Shown here piece by piece: positions 54,068 to 64,000 of a stretch of 64,000 bases of DNA. This DNA is from an uncultured Pseudomonadota bacterium (GTDB lineage: Bacteria > Myxococcota_A > UBA796 > SXON01): contig CAIUMM010000111.1 in assembly GCA_903900265.1 (NCBI GenBank), forward strand, positions 62,001 through 126,000, read 5' to 3'. The notes below the pieces were generated by a model, which saw nothing but the letters and a program-made list of their open reading frames with translations, had not been told where the DNA came from and did not search any database. Both the position numbers and the translations under genes were made by a program. The stretch's first letter is position 1. Every line of letters starts with the position of its first letter.

Positions 54068-55587
54068 TCTCCTACACCGCGCACGCGAGCGACCAGCGCC
54101 TCGGCGAGCGGCTGAAGCGCCTCGTACAAGCCTCGATGCTCGGGATCGGTCTGCAAGCGATGAAAGAAAGCTTCGTCCAAGGTGATCCGCGACTCGATGC
54201 GCGTGAGCACGCCGATGGAGTCGGTGAGCTCCGCGAGCTCGCCCCAGTCCAAGCCGCCGCCGAGGTAGAACCAGCCGCGGCTGTGCGCCAACGTGCGCAC
54301 CAGCAGCGAGAAGGAGACCGCGCGACCGCCCGACTCCACACTCAGATCCGAACCCTGCGAGCGCACTCGCACCCGTCCGCGGCGATCGAGCAGCCCCAAC
54401 GCGGTCAGCAGCGCGACCGCCGGGGCGTTCTGCACCGCGCGATACCGCAGCGACACGCCATCGGCGATCGCGCGCGGCGGGGCCTCCCCGGGACGAACGA
54501 GCCCGCCGTGCACCACGAGCTTGCGATCCACCGGGGTGGGCGGCGCGGCGGCGTTGGCAGATTGCACCCGAAGCGCCCGGTTCAAGCCCGAGAGTCCGGT
54601 GGTCACCATGCGCAAGGAGGACGGGAACGCGATCGCGAGGTTTCGCCGGTCCTGTGCGTCGAGAAACGCGACAGGCTCGGGATCGATCTCCGGCCCGGCG
54701 TCCCCCGCGACCGGCACGCTCGCCAGCGGCCGGTCAAACAACACGCGGGTGAGCCCCGCCGACACCGACGCCGCTCCAAACAGGCGCTGCAACCACGGTC
54801 GAAAGCGAGGGATGATCGGGGTGCGATCGGCGAGGTGCGCGAGCAGATGGACGCGAAATTCCGGATCCGACAGCGCGACGGTCACCGGAGACTCAGCGAG
54901 ATCCTTCCGCTGGATCGCGCCGGGCGTGACGATGAGCACGTCGCCCAACCGGCGCGCGTCCCCACGGCGCACCGCCATCGCGAGGTAGCCGCCGATGCCG
55001 CAGCGCTCGCCGCCGCTGCGGTCCAAGATGGCGCGCAGCTGGGAGGGCGCGATCTCGCCGTGGTCCAGCAGCGCGCGCAGCAGCGCCGTGTAGACGTCCG
55101 GATTGTCGTCCAGCCCCGCGCGGAGATCGAGCGCAGCACGCGCCGGCAACGGCTGGGCCGGAAACTCCAAAAGGACCTGCCGCGGCAGCGCGGGCGGGGT
55201 CGTTCGGGCGGGCCGCGACAAGCGCCAGAGCGCGCGGGCTTGCCGCCGAGCGCGCGGCAAGGAAGGCTCTTCCGCCATGGTGGCGCGCAGCAACTTGGCA
55301 GGCTCAACCGGCCACATCGCCTTGAAAAACGGGTGTTCGGACACCACTTCGGCCCAAAGCGCACGCCGTTTGCGCGAAGCGGCGATGCGCACACCCCGCG
55401 TGGTCAGCAGGATGTCGCCGTCCCACGTGAGCACGCCCAGCCACTCTCCGGCGTCCAGCGCGGCGTCGACCACGCGCACCTCCACGTCCAGCGCATCCGC
55501 GAGGGACCGGGCACGGCGGGTACCCGCGTAGATCCGCTCGAGCAGGAGCGTCAGGAGTCGCAGGTCGCCGGAGACAGGGAAAGCCAC
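54064..55587 (-). CDS. Unknown 507-residue protein with winged-helix-like N-terminus
   Basis: Starts at GTG 55587. The first about 80 residues (LRLLTLLLERIYAGTRRARSLADALDVEV...) look like a winged-helix DNA-binding or regulatory domain, and a second similar helix-turn-helix pattern lies in ALLRALLDHGEIAPSQLRAILDR. The rest is mostly helical, with a WFYLGGGLDWGELAEL segment near the C-terminus; no enzyme motif was found. Similar helicase-associated or wHTH architecture proteins exist, but no family can be named. It is first in a coupled trio with the 113-residue protein and the DUF255 protein. Confidence 0.75.
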   Translation of the reverse strand: MAFPVSGDLRLLTLLLERIYAGTRRARSLADALDVEVRVVDAALDAGEWLGVLTWDGDILLTTRGVRIAASRKRRALWAEVVSEHPFFKAMWPVEPAKLLRATMAEEPSLPRARRQARALWRLSRPARTTPPALPRQVLLEFPAQPLPARAALDLRAGLDDNPDVYTALLRALLDHGEIAPSQLRAILDRSGGERCGIGGYLAMAVRRGDARRLGDVLIVTPGAIQRKDLAESPVTVALSDPEFRVHLLAHLADRTPIIPRFRPWLQRLFGAASVSAGLTRVLFDRPLASVPVAGDAGPEIDPEPVAFLDAQDRRNLAIAFPSSLRMVTTGLSGLNRALRVQSANAAAPPTPVDRKLVVHGGLVRPGEAPPRAIADGVSLRYRAVQNAPAVALLTALGLLDRRGRVRVRSQGSDLSVESGGRAVSFSLLVRTLAHSRGWFYLGGGLDWGELAELTDSIGVLTRIESRITLDEAFFHRLQTDPEHRGLYEALQPLAEALVARVRGVGD

Positions 55588-55596
55588 CGGGTACGG

Positions 55597-56376
55597 CTAT
55601 CCCCCGACGGGGCCGGGCGCCCCGTTCAAAGGCTTGATGTGCGCACCCGGAGGAGGCGCGATGTGGAAGGCTCCATCAGGCGGATCGGCGGGACGCCACG
55701 CGCCAAAGTCGATCTGCACCGAGGCATAGAGCGTCGGCAGCTCCGCCGCGAGTGTAGTTGGATACCGGCTTGTCGGATCCCCGTGGGTGAGCTCGGCGTG
55801 CAGCAAAACCCGACCGGCCGCATCCTGAGCAGCGACGTCCACAAGCCGGCTGGTGCGGGTGTCGAGCGCCGCGGTGAGGCGCGACCCATCGGGCGCTTGC
55901 CACCACCACGTCCATCCAAACGGGGGCGCCGCAGCTGCACCGCTTGGGGTGCCCAGCATCGCCGGGAGCTGCCCCACCAGCAGCGCGGTGAGCACGTCTA
56001 AGCCCGCCGCCCCGCCGGTCAGCGCGCGCAGCGTACGGTCCGCGCCCTCGCCCGCATAAAAGTTCTGCTGCGTCGCCAGCCACGCGTTCACGTCCTGGCC
56101 GTCACACGCGACGATCAGCACCGGCGGCCCGATCGGCCCGGCGACCTCGATGCGAAAATGATCGGGGGAGCGCACGACCAGCGCGCCCCATGCGGTCACG
56201 TCCTGATCCGACGTGTGAATGTGGATGCTGAACCGGTTGGAGACCGGCTCGGTGGCGGGCACCGCCATCGCGCGCGCGAGGAGGACCGCAGGATCCTGAG
56301 GGACCACGCTGGTCGGAACAGGCCGATGACACGCCGCCAGCCCGGTCACGAACAGCAGGATTCCCAGCGCGCGCAA
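55597..56376 (-). CDS. Predicted lipoprotein, LolB/DUF4292-like layout
   Basis: About 259 residues if started at TTG 56376, which directly gives a signal peptide LRALGILLFVTGLAAC with a lipobox; ATG 56433 upstream would overlap the previous gene and add a polar leader. The mature part (FSIHIHTSDQDVTAWGALVVRSPDHFRIEV..., then VLIVACDGQDVNAWL) has the strand pattern of outer-membrane lipoprotein carriers of the LolA/LolB/DUF4292 type. The C-terminus is Pro/Gly-rich. The role in lipoprotein or lipid trafficking is an inference from fold-like pattern only. Confidence 0.72.
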   Translation of the reverse strand: MRALGILLFVTGLAACHRPVPTSVVPQDPAVLLARAMAVPATEPVSNRFSIHIHTSDQDVTAWGALVVRSPDHFRIEVAGPIGPPVLIVACDGQDVNAWLATQQNFYAGEGADRTLRALTGGAAGLDVLTALLVGQLPAMLGTPSGAAAAPPFGWTWWWQAPDGSRLTAALDTRTSRLVDVAAQDAAGRVLLHAELTHGDPTSRYPTTLAAELPTLYASVQIDFGAWRPADPPDGAFHIAPPPGAHIKPLNGAPGPVGG

Positions 56377-56383
56377 CGGAAGC

Positions 56384-56671
56384 TCAGAAGCTCCAGATGG
56401 AGTCGTCGTAGCAGACGCCCGCGGCGATGTCATCGCAGGTCGAAGCGTTGAGGCAATCGAGCTCGGCTTGGAACGCATCAAGCTTCTGCATGTCGGCCCA
56501 ACCGTCGTACAGATCCTGCTCGCTCCTGCAGGCTTCTTCGCACTCGTCGGTGCTCATGCGCTGCGTCGGCAGACCGTCGCACTCGACGACGTGCGCGCAG
56601 ACGTCCGCGCACGAGGCGTCACAGCCTGTGAGCCCACAAGCCAGCGCGATCAGGAGGACGAAGGAGCGCAT
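56384..56671 (-). CDS. Small cysteine-rich lipoprotein
   Basis: 95 residues from the ATG at 56671, overlapping the upstream stop (ATGA). Signal peptide with lipobox CGLTGC (Cys17). The mature part has eight further cysteines spaced in pairs (CADVCAHVVEC, DECEEAC, DCLNASTC, GVC), typical of small disulfide-knotted secreted proteins common in Myxococcota. No function known. Coupled with the similar gene upstream, possibly a diverged duplicate. Confidence 0.78.
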   Translation of the reverse strand: MRSFVLLIALACGLTGCDASCADVCAHVVECDGLPTQRMSTDECEEACRSEQDLYDGWADMQKLDAFQAELDCLNASTCDDIAAGVCYDDSIWSF

Positions 56672-57090
56672 CAGTTTGCGGGGAAATTCGTAGTCGGAGC
56701 GCAGTAGTTCTCTTTGAGATCCGTGCACGCGCTCTCGGCCACGCAGTCCATCCAAAGCGCCGCTTGGGCGTCGTTGGCGAGACCCACGTCTTCATTTCCG
56801 GAGGTGCGCTCGTTGGGCGAGTAGTCCCCGGCCTCCCCCGCTTGACCCATCGCGCCTTCGCAGTGGTCCTCGCACATGTCGATCATGTCCTGCCGACCTT
56901 GATCCCCCGTGTGACCGGGCACCTGAATGTTGCACTGTTCGGCTTGCTCCCCAAACAGCTTCGCGCAGGACGACTGGCAATCGTGCTGCGGGGCACACGC
57001 AGAGAGCAAGGTGGTCACCACCATCGCCAGCGCGACAGGAAGAGCGTAGGGGATGGTGGGCATCGTGGACATACTGAGGATTGCGCGCAT
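56671..57090 (-). CDS. Small cysteine-rich lipoprotein
   Basis: 139 residues. ATG 57090 is chosen because GGAG lies 5 bases upstream; the alternatives at 57111, 57072 and 57063 are less supported. Signal peptide ending in the lipobox TLLSAC. The mature part has cysteines in CQSSCAKLFGEQAEQC, MCEDHCEGAMG, DCVAESAC and YC, an arrangement resembling the following gene, so the two may be paralogues. Its stop is shared with the next start. Function unknown. Confidence 0.77.
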   Translation of the reverse strand: MRAILSMSTMPTIPYALPVALAMVVTTLLSACAPQHDCQSSCAKLFGEQAEQCNIQVPGHTGDQGRQDMIDMCEDHCEGAMGQAGEAGDYSPNERTSGNEDVGLANDAQAALWMDCVAESACTDLKENYCAPTTNFPAN

Positions 57091-57169
57091 GCGTACTCCG
57101 GCCGAGCGCAAGTAACCTGCTTCGGCTGAAGAGACAGAAAAGAGGGCGCGACGACGGTGGTTCGTTGGG

Positions 57170-57203
57170 TTGACGGGCCATTGATAACTGATTAGTTAGT
57201 TAT
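57170..57203 (+). promoter_or_regulatory. tetR promoter with overlapping palindromic operator
   Basis: An imperfect 20-base palindrome (57184-57203, 16 of 20 positions symmetric, arms ATAACT and AGTTAT) ends one base before the tetR ATG. TTGACG (57170-57175) and TAGTTA (57193-57198) are spaced by 17 bases, which puts the -10 box inside the palindrome and the expected transcription start at or next to the ATG (57205). No ribosome-binding sequence is present. This predicts self-repression by the TetR protein and a leaderless mRNA. Confidence 0.6.
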
Positions 57204-57204
57204 T

Positions 57205-57789
57205 ATGGCACGACCGAAGGCGATCTCCGACGAACAGCTCTTGGATGCCGCCCACGCGGCGTTCCTCGAACAGGGGTACGGCGTCCCGGTCAGCGCGATC
57301 GCGCGTCGCGCGGGTGTGTCGTCCGCCGCCGTGTTTCTGCGGTATCCCACCAAAGATGCGTTGTTCAAGCACGTGTTGCTGCGCGCCTTTCAGGATCAGG
57401 TCGTCGCCGCGCTCCCCGACGTCGAGAGCGAGCCCGATCCCGAGCGCGCCCTCACACGGCTGGCCAACACGATGCTCGCGTTCATGCGCCGCAACAGCGG
57501 CCTCGTGCTCCTGCGCGCCGCCGCGGGCTCGACCCGCATGTGCGCGTCCCCAGAGGACCGCGCGTTAGAAGCGCCCGCCGATGCCGTCGCCGGATGGTTC
57601 CAGCGCCAGATGGACGCCGGCCGCTTCCGAAGCTCCGACCCGCGCATCACCGCGCGGATCTTTTGCGCCACCCTCGGGCACTACGCGATGTCCGAAGCCG
57701 CCGGCATCCCGAACGGGCCACCGGTCGATCCCGACACCTACATCGCGCACGCCGTCGCCTTCGCGCTGCACGGCCTGCTGCCGCGCTGA
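57205..57789 (+). CDS. TetR-family repressor of the RND efflux operon
   Basis: 194 residues. The N-terminal helix-turn-helix is clear (LLDAAHAAFLEQGYGVPVSA, then IARRAGVSSAAVFLRYPTKDALF), followed by a variable ligand-binding domain with a C-terminal TetR-C-like helix set. Such proteins repress drug-efflux operons until a ligand binds. The gene is the first of a tetR, membrane fusion protein, RND permease, TolC series on one strand, and an operator-like palindrome abuts its start, so autoregulation of the entire operon is likely. Confidence 0.93.
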   Translation: MARPKAISDEQLLDAAHAAFLEQGYGVPVSAIARRAGVSSAAVFLRYPTKDALFKHVLLRAFQDQVVAALPDVESEPDPERALTRLANTMLAFMRRNSGLVLLRAAAGSTRMCASPEDRALEAPADAVAGWFQRQMDAGRFRSSDPRITARIFCATLGHYAMSEAAGIPNGPPVDPDTYIAHAVAFALHGLLPR

Positions 57790-57813
57790 GCCCGCTCGCC
57801 TGGCGTTCTCCTC

Positions 57814-57855
57814 TACACCTCACCGCATACACCTCACCGCTTACACTTCACCGCT
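57814..57855 (+). repeat. Three tandem 14-base repeats between tetR and the efflux genes
   Basis: Units TACACCTCACCGCA, TACACCTCACCGCT and TACACTTCACCGCT follow each other without gaps in the 90-base space after tetR. They are non-coding and 25 bases before the membrane fusion protein start, so they may be a protein-binding array or a leader element. They are too few and too short for a CRISPR array. Confidence 0.85.
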
Positions 57856-57879
57856 CCCGAAACCGTTCCAGGAAGTTGA

Positions 57880-58962
57880 ATGTCCCCGTCTTCGTTGCCC
57901 TCGGCGCTGGTCATCGCGCTCTCCCTGCTCTCCATCGCGTGCAAGCCCACCACCGCTGAAAAAGAAGCGGTCAAAGAAGCCGTGATCGCCGTGACCACCG
58001 TGGCCGCGGCGACTCGCCCGATGCCCGACACCGTCGCGCTGACCGGCGAGCTGGTCGCGTCCGCCGAAGCCCATGTCTCGGCGGACACCAACGGCGTCGT
58101 GACAGCGCTGAAGGTCGAGCGCGGCCAGCATGTGTCACGCGGCGATGTCATCGCCACCGTAGACGCCCGCACCGCGCAGCTAGGCGCCGACGCCGCGAGC
58201 GCCCAGAGCGCGCTGGCGCAGGTGCAGCTTAAGAACGCACAGGAAGAGTGCGCGCGCGCCGAGACCCTGCACCGCGACGGCGCGATGCCGAACGCGCAGT
58301 ACGATCGCGCCATCACGCAGTGCGCTGCCCAAGCCCGGGCCGTTGAGGCCGCGCAGGCCAACGCCAGCCTCGCGGGGACGAACGCGGCAAAGTCGCAGAT
58401 CCGCGCGCCCTTCAGCGGCACGGTCGGCGAAAAGCTCGTAGACGTCGGCGAATTCGTCGGCGCCGCCCAGCCTGTCGTCACGCTGTACACCGACGAGGCG
58501 CTGCGCGTGCGCTTCTCCGTGCCCGAGCGGCAGTCTGGCGCTGTGCACGAAGGCCAAACGGCGCGCTTTGAGGTCACGACATCGCCCGACGTGCAGCACG
58601 ACGCGATCGTCCGGTACGTCAGCCCCGCGCTGCGGGCTCCCGCGCGGGACTTGGTGGTGGAAGCCGAAGTTCAGGACGCGACCGGGCTCAAGCCCGGCAT
58701 GTACGCCCGCCTCGACCTCGCCGTCGACGAGTCGCCCCGCGTGACCGTCCCCGACGCGGCGATCCACACCGAGGGCGCGGTCTCGACGATCTACGTCGTG
58801 CGCGGGGACCGCGCGTTTCGCACCGTCGTCCGTTTGGGCGGCAGCAAGGACGGCTCCACCTCCGTGCTCACCGACATCGCCGAGGGGGATCTCGTCGTGC
58901 TGAACCCACCCGAAACGCTCCACGATGGCGCGCAGGTCAACGCGACCGCAGGCGGGAACTGA
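57880..58962 (+). CDS. RND efflux membrane fusion protein (lipoprotein)
   Basis: 360 residues with a lipoprotein signal (LLSIAC, Cys21, Lys at +2). The AcrA/HlyD layout is visible: first lipoyl half-motif (VTALKVERGQHVSRGDVIATVD, counted in two parts), an alpha-helical hairpin (about 95-150, AQSALAQVQLKNAQEECARAE in order), second lipoyl half (IRAPFSGTVGEKLVDVGEFV), then beta-barrel and membrane-proximal domains (GLKPGMYARL, VPDAAIHTEG). It bridges the inner-membrane pump and TolC in the periplasm. It starts 90 bases after tetR, and its stop overlaps no other gene. Confidence 0.94.
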   Translation: MSPSSLPSALVIALSLLSIACKPTTAEKEAVKEAVIAVTTVAAATRPMPDTVALTGELVASAEAHVSADTNGVVTALKVERGQHVSRGDVIATVDARTAQLGADAASAQSALAQVQLKNAQEECARAETLHRDGAMPNAQYDRAITQCAAQARAVEAAQANASLAGTNAAKSQIRAPFSGTVGEKLVDVGEFVGAAQPVVTLYTDEALRVRFSVPERQSGAVHEGQTARFEVTTSPDVQHDAIVRYVSPALRAPARDLVVEAEVQDATGLKPGMYARLDLAVDESPRVTVPDAAIHTEGAVSTIYVVRGDRAFRTVVRLGGSKDGSTSVLTDIAEGDLVVLNPPETLHDGAQVNATAGGN

Positions 58963-58963
58963 C

Positions 58964-62133
<3,170 letters not shown>

Positions 62134-62137
<4 letters not shown>

Positions 62138-63453
62138 TTCCGCTTCTGACCCTACACCTCGCTACCCTCGCTGTCGGCGCGCACACCGCTGCCGCCGCTA
62201 CCCTTGAAGACGCCTGGAGCGAAGCGGAGACTCACGCTTCTGAGCTGGTGATCGTGAAAGAGCAGCGCGTGCAGACCGACCAGGCCACGACTTCGGCGTG
62301 GGCGATGCTCAGCCCCAAGCTGACGCTCGGCGGTAACTACACGCTGAACCAGCGAGAGACGGCGTTCGATCCCTCGAAGCTCTTTCCGACCGACGTCACC
62401 GACATGATCGAGCAGTTCACCGGCGAGCCGCTCGACATGGGCGATCCGCTGGTGATCAACAAGAAGCACTATCTGGACGCCAACCTGACGATCAGTCAGC
62501 CGCTGTTCTCGGCGCAGACGCTCCCGTACCTGCGCAGCGCGCAGGCGACCCGCCGCGCCGGCCGCGCCAACGAAGACGCGGCGCGCGCGCAGATCCGCTT
62601 GGGCGTCGCTCGGGTGTACTGGGGTGCGTTGGTCGCCCGAGATGGCGAGAAGGTCGCGCAGGAAGGCGTCGAGCTCGCCAAACAACAAGCAGGCATCGCG
62701 GCCGCGCTCGTGGACGCGGGACAAGCGACCGAGCAAACCCGGCTGCAGGCCAAAATTGCCGTGGCACGGGCAGAGCGCGACCTGTTGGCCGCTCACGCCC
62801 GCGCGAGCACCGCCAATGAGGCCTTGCAACGCTACACCTCGCTGGACGCCGCGACCCACCTCGACGTGCCGGTCGCACCGACGCTGCCCTTTTCAACGGC
62901 CGAAGAAGCGCTGACGGCCTCGGCCGATCGTCCCGAGTTTCTCGCAGCGGACAATCAGGCGCGCGCGGCGCGCTTGCAAGCCGCCACCGCGGACCTCGGA
63001 TGGCTGCCGCGACTCGATGGGAGGTTCATCGAGAGCTGGAGCCAGAACACCGGATTCAACGGCGAAAACACCAACTGGATGCTGACGTTGAACAGCACGT
63101 GGACGCTGTGGGACGGCGGAGCGCGCATCGCCGACAGCAACCGGGCGCACAGCGCAGCGCGGATGACCGAAGCCAACGCCGACAATCTCCGCGAGACGGT
63201 GCGCGGCGAGGTGGTCAGCGCGTGGACGGAGTATCAACGCGCGACCGCTGCGCTGGCATCCGCCACCGAAGAGCGCGGCTACGCGGAAGAGAACGTGCGG
63301 CTCGCGAATGTGTCGCTGGCGGCAGGGACGATCTCCTTTGTGGACGCCGAAGCGGCAGCGCTGGGCCTTTCCGCCGCAAAGCTGACCGAGCGCTCGGAGC
63401 AGATGGCGGCCGACCTCGCCGCACGCGCGTTGCTGGTCGCTGTAGGACGCTGA
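62134..63453 (+). CDS. TolC-family outer membrane efflux protein
   Basis: 439 residues from the ATG at 62134, which overlaps the permease stop. Signal peptide MIPLLTLHLATLAVGAHTAAAA, then two structural repeats of long helices and beta strands typical of TolC (LTLGGNYTLNQRET; RLGVARVYWGALVARDGEKVAQEGVELAKQQAGIA in order; the second repeat LQAATADLGWLPRLDG and LLNSTWTLWDGGARIADSNRA). It forms the outer-membrane exit duct for the pump encoded upstream. Last gene of the efflux operon; the next gene begins 86 bases later. Confidence 0.94.
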
Positions 63454-63539
63454 AGCCGTAGGGGGTAGCGAGGAGTACGGATCCCCGCTTGCCGGTTGGG
63501 GGTTCTCGTGGCACCTTGAACGCAGTCTGTTGGAGTCCC

Positions 63540-64000
63540 ATGCGCGTCCTCGTCTGCTACCCGCCCATCGAGTCCGCAAAGGGCAGCCCGATGCTCACGC
63601 AGAACCGCCAGTTTCAGTGGTTCCATGAGCCGAGTTACCTGTACCCGTGCATCCCCGCCTCCGCGGCCACGCTGCTCGCCAGCAACGGCCACGAGGTGTA
63701 CTGGGTCGACTGCATCGCCGAAAAGAAGAATCAAGCACAGTTTGAGCGCATCCTGACCGAGTTCAAGCCCGAGCTCGTGGCGATGGAGACCAAGTCTCCG
63801 GTCATCAAGATGCACTGGAAGATCGTCGATCGGATCAAAGAGCTGGTCCCCGGCGCACAGTGCGTGCTCTTCGGCGACCACATCGCCGGAAACCCCGCCG
63901 AGACGCTCGAGCAGTCGAACACGGACTTCTGCATTCAAGGCGGGGATTACGACTTTTCGCTGCAGAGCCTCGTCGACTGGATCACCAAAGGAACGGCGCC
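63540..64000 (+). CDS. B12-binding-domain radical SAM protein, N-terminal part (cut by window edge)
   Basis: The first about 153 residues are visible from the ATG at 63540 (GGAG a few bases upstream). The start RVLVCYPPIESAKGS, followed by YPCIPASAATLLASNGHEVYWVDC, and a stretch with FGDHIAGNPAETLE, matches the cobalamin-binding (Rossmann) domain that precedes the radical SAM core in B12-dependent radical SAM enzymes (methyltransferases, hopanoid or bacteriochlorophyll-type tailoring). The radical SAM cysteines should lie beyond the window. The exact reaction cannot be predicted. Confidence 0.82.
   Translation, partial: MRVLVCYPPIESAKGSPMLTQNRQFQWFHEPSYLYPCIPASAATLLASNGHEVYWVDCIAEKKNQAQFERILTEFKPELVAMETKSPVIKMHWKIVDRIKELVPGAQCVLFGDHIAGNPAETLEQSNTDFCIQGGDYDFSLQSLVDWITKGTA

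Noticed and set aside
57814-57855. Candidate mini CRISPR array
   Set aside because: Repeats are 14 bases, directly adjacent without spacers, and no cas gene is present.

Overview
This window reads as chromosomal DNA of a GC-rich, Gram-negative, aerobically respiring bacterium, most probably a member of the Myxococcota (or a closely related former deltaproteobacterial lineage). The evidence is the presence of lpxA/lpxB and a TolC-type efflux system (outer membrane with lipid A), a nuoA-L complex I operon, an unusually large number of small lipoproteins with Ser/Asp/Gly-rich linkers after the lipobox, PEGA/TPR and TgpA-type proteins, DUF2934 and DUF4280 proteins, a CX4CH cytochrome-like lipoprotein, and a metzincin protease whose C-terminus resembles a MYXO-CTERM sorting tail. 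The assignment is inferred from gene content; no rRNA or tRNA gene was seen. Gene density is very high: no intergenic gap exceeds 300 bases (largest 46591-46813, 223 bases). Many neighbours overlap by 4 bases (ATGA, GTGA and even TTGA), implying extensive translational coupling.

Layout. 1-9325 (minus): nuoL (cut by the window edge) back to nuoA, a standard-order complex I operon with a short NuoG that keeps the N7 cluster cysteines. 9446-12007 (plus): rnhB, then a coupled trio of secreted proteins: a lipoprotein, a lipoprotein with all ligands of a type II copper monooxygenase, and a small CX4CH cytochrome-like lipoprotein. 12013-18673: rnhA, a rare glycosyltransferase/radical SAM fusion, prs, a small unknown gene, an orphan PAAR-like (DUF4280) protein, a deoxynucleoside kinase, a lipoprotein and a repeat-bearing DUF2934 protein. 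18797-22741: a secreted metzincin protease, and a large TPR protein with a degenerate P-loop NTPase domain.

22930-35766 (plus) is a long co-directional run: lipoprotein-MoxR-DUF58-TgpA, a C11 (clostripain-type) lipoprotein protease, an acyl-adenylating enzyme coupled to an LpxL-like acyltransferase with an altered active-site motif, a GT4 glycosyltransferase coupled to a TMTC-like membrane glycosyltransferase, and a GHL10 lipoprotein. 35788-38696 (minus): guaB, arsS and an AhpD-like partner of arsS. 38778-41511 (plus): lpxA, a Gfo/Idh/MocA oxidoreductase, lpxB. 41495-46590 (minus): a seven-gene cluster with pyrE among envelope proteins and hydrolases, read from a recognisable sigma70-type promoter. 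46814-49375 (plus): rubrerythrin, a CCG-domain iron-sulfur protein and a DUF3501 protein, preceded by an AT-rich repeat-containing promoter region. 49411-52068: a PEGA/TPR protein and a glycosyltransferase-like coiled-coil protein. 52065-57090 (minus): a DUF255 thioredoxin-fold protein, several unknown proteins and three small lipoproteins. 57205-63453 (plus): tetR plus a complete RND efflux operon, with a palindromic operator abutting an apparently leaderless tetR start. A B12-binding radical SAM gene begins at 63540 and is cut by the window edge.

No CRISPR array, insertion sequence, prophage, attachment site, replication origin or classical defence system was recognised. The most promising unusual units are the copper-monooxygenase-like/cytochrome lipoprotein trio (10144-12007), the GT4-radical SAM/SPASM fusion (12780-14969), the adenylation/acyltransferase pair (28829-31446) and the regulatory region of the rubrerythrin module (46696-46813). 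Everything here was read by eye: motif positions are counted from the translated sequence, and no database search was run.
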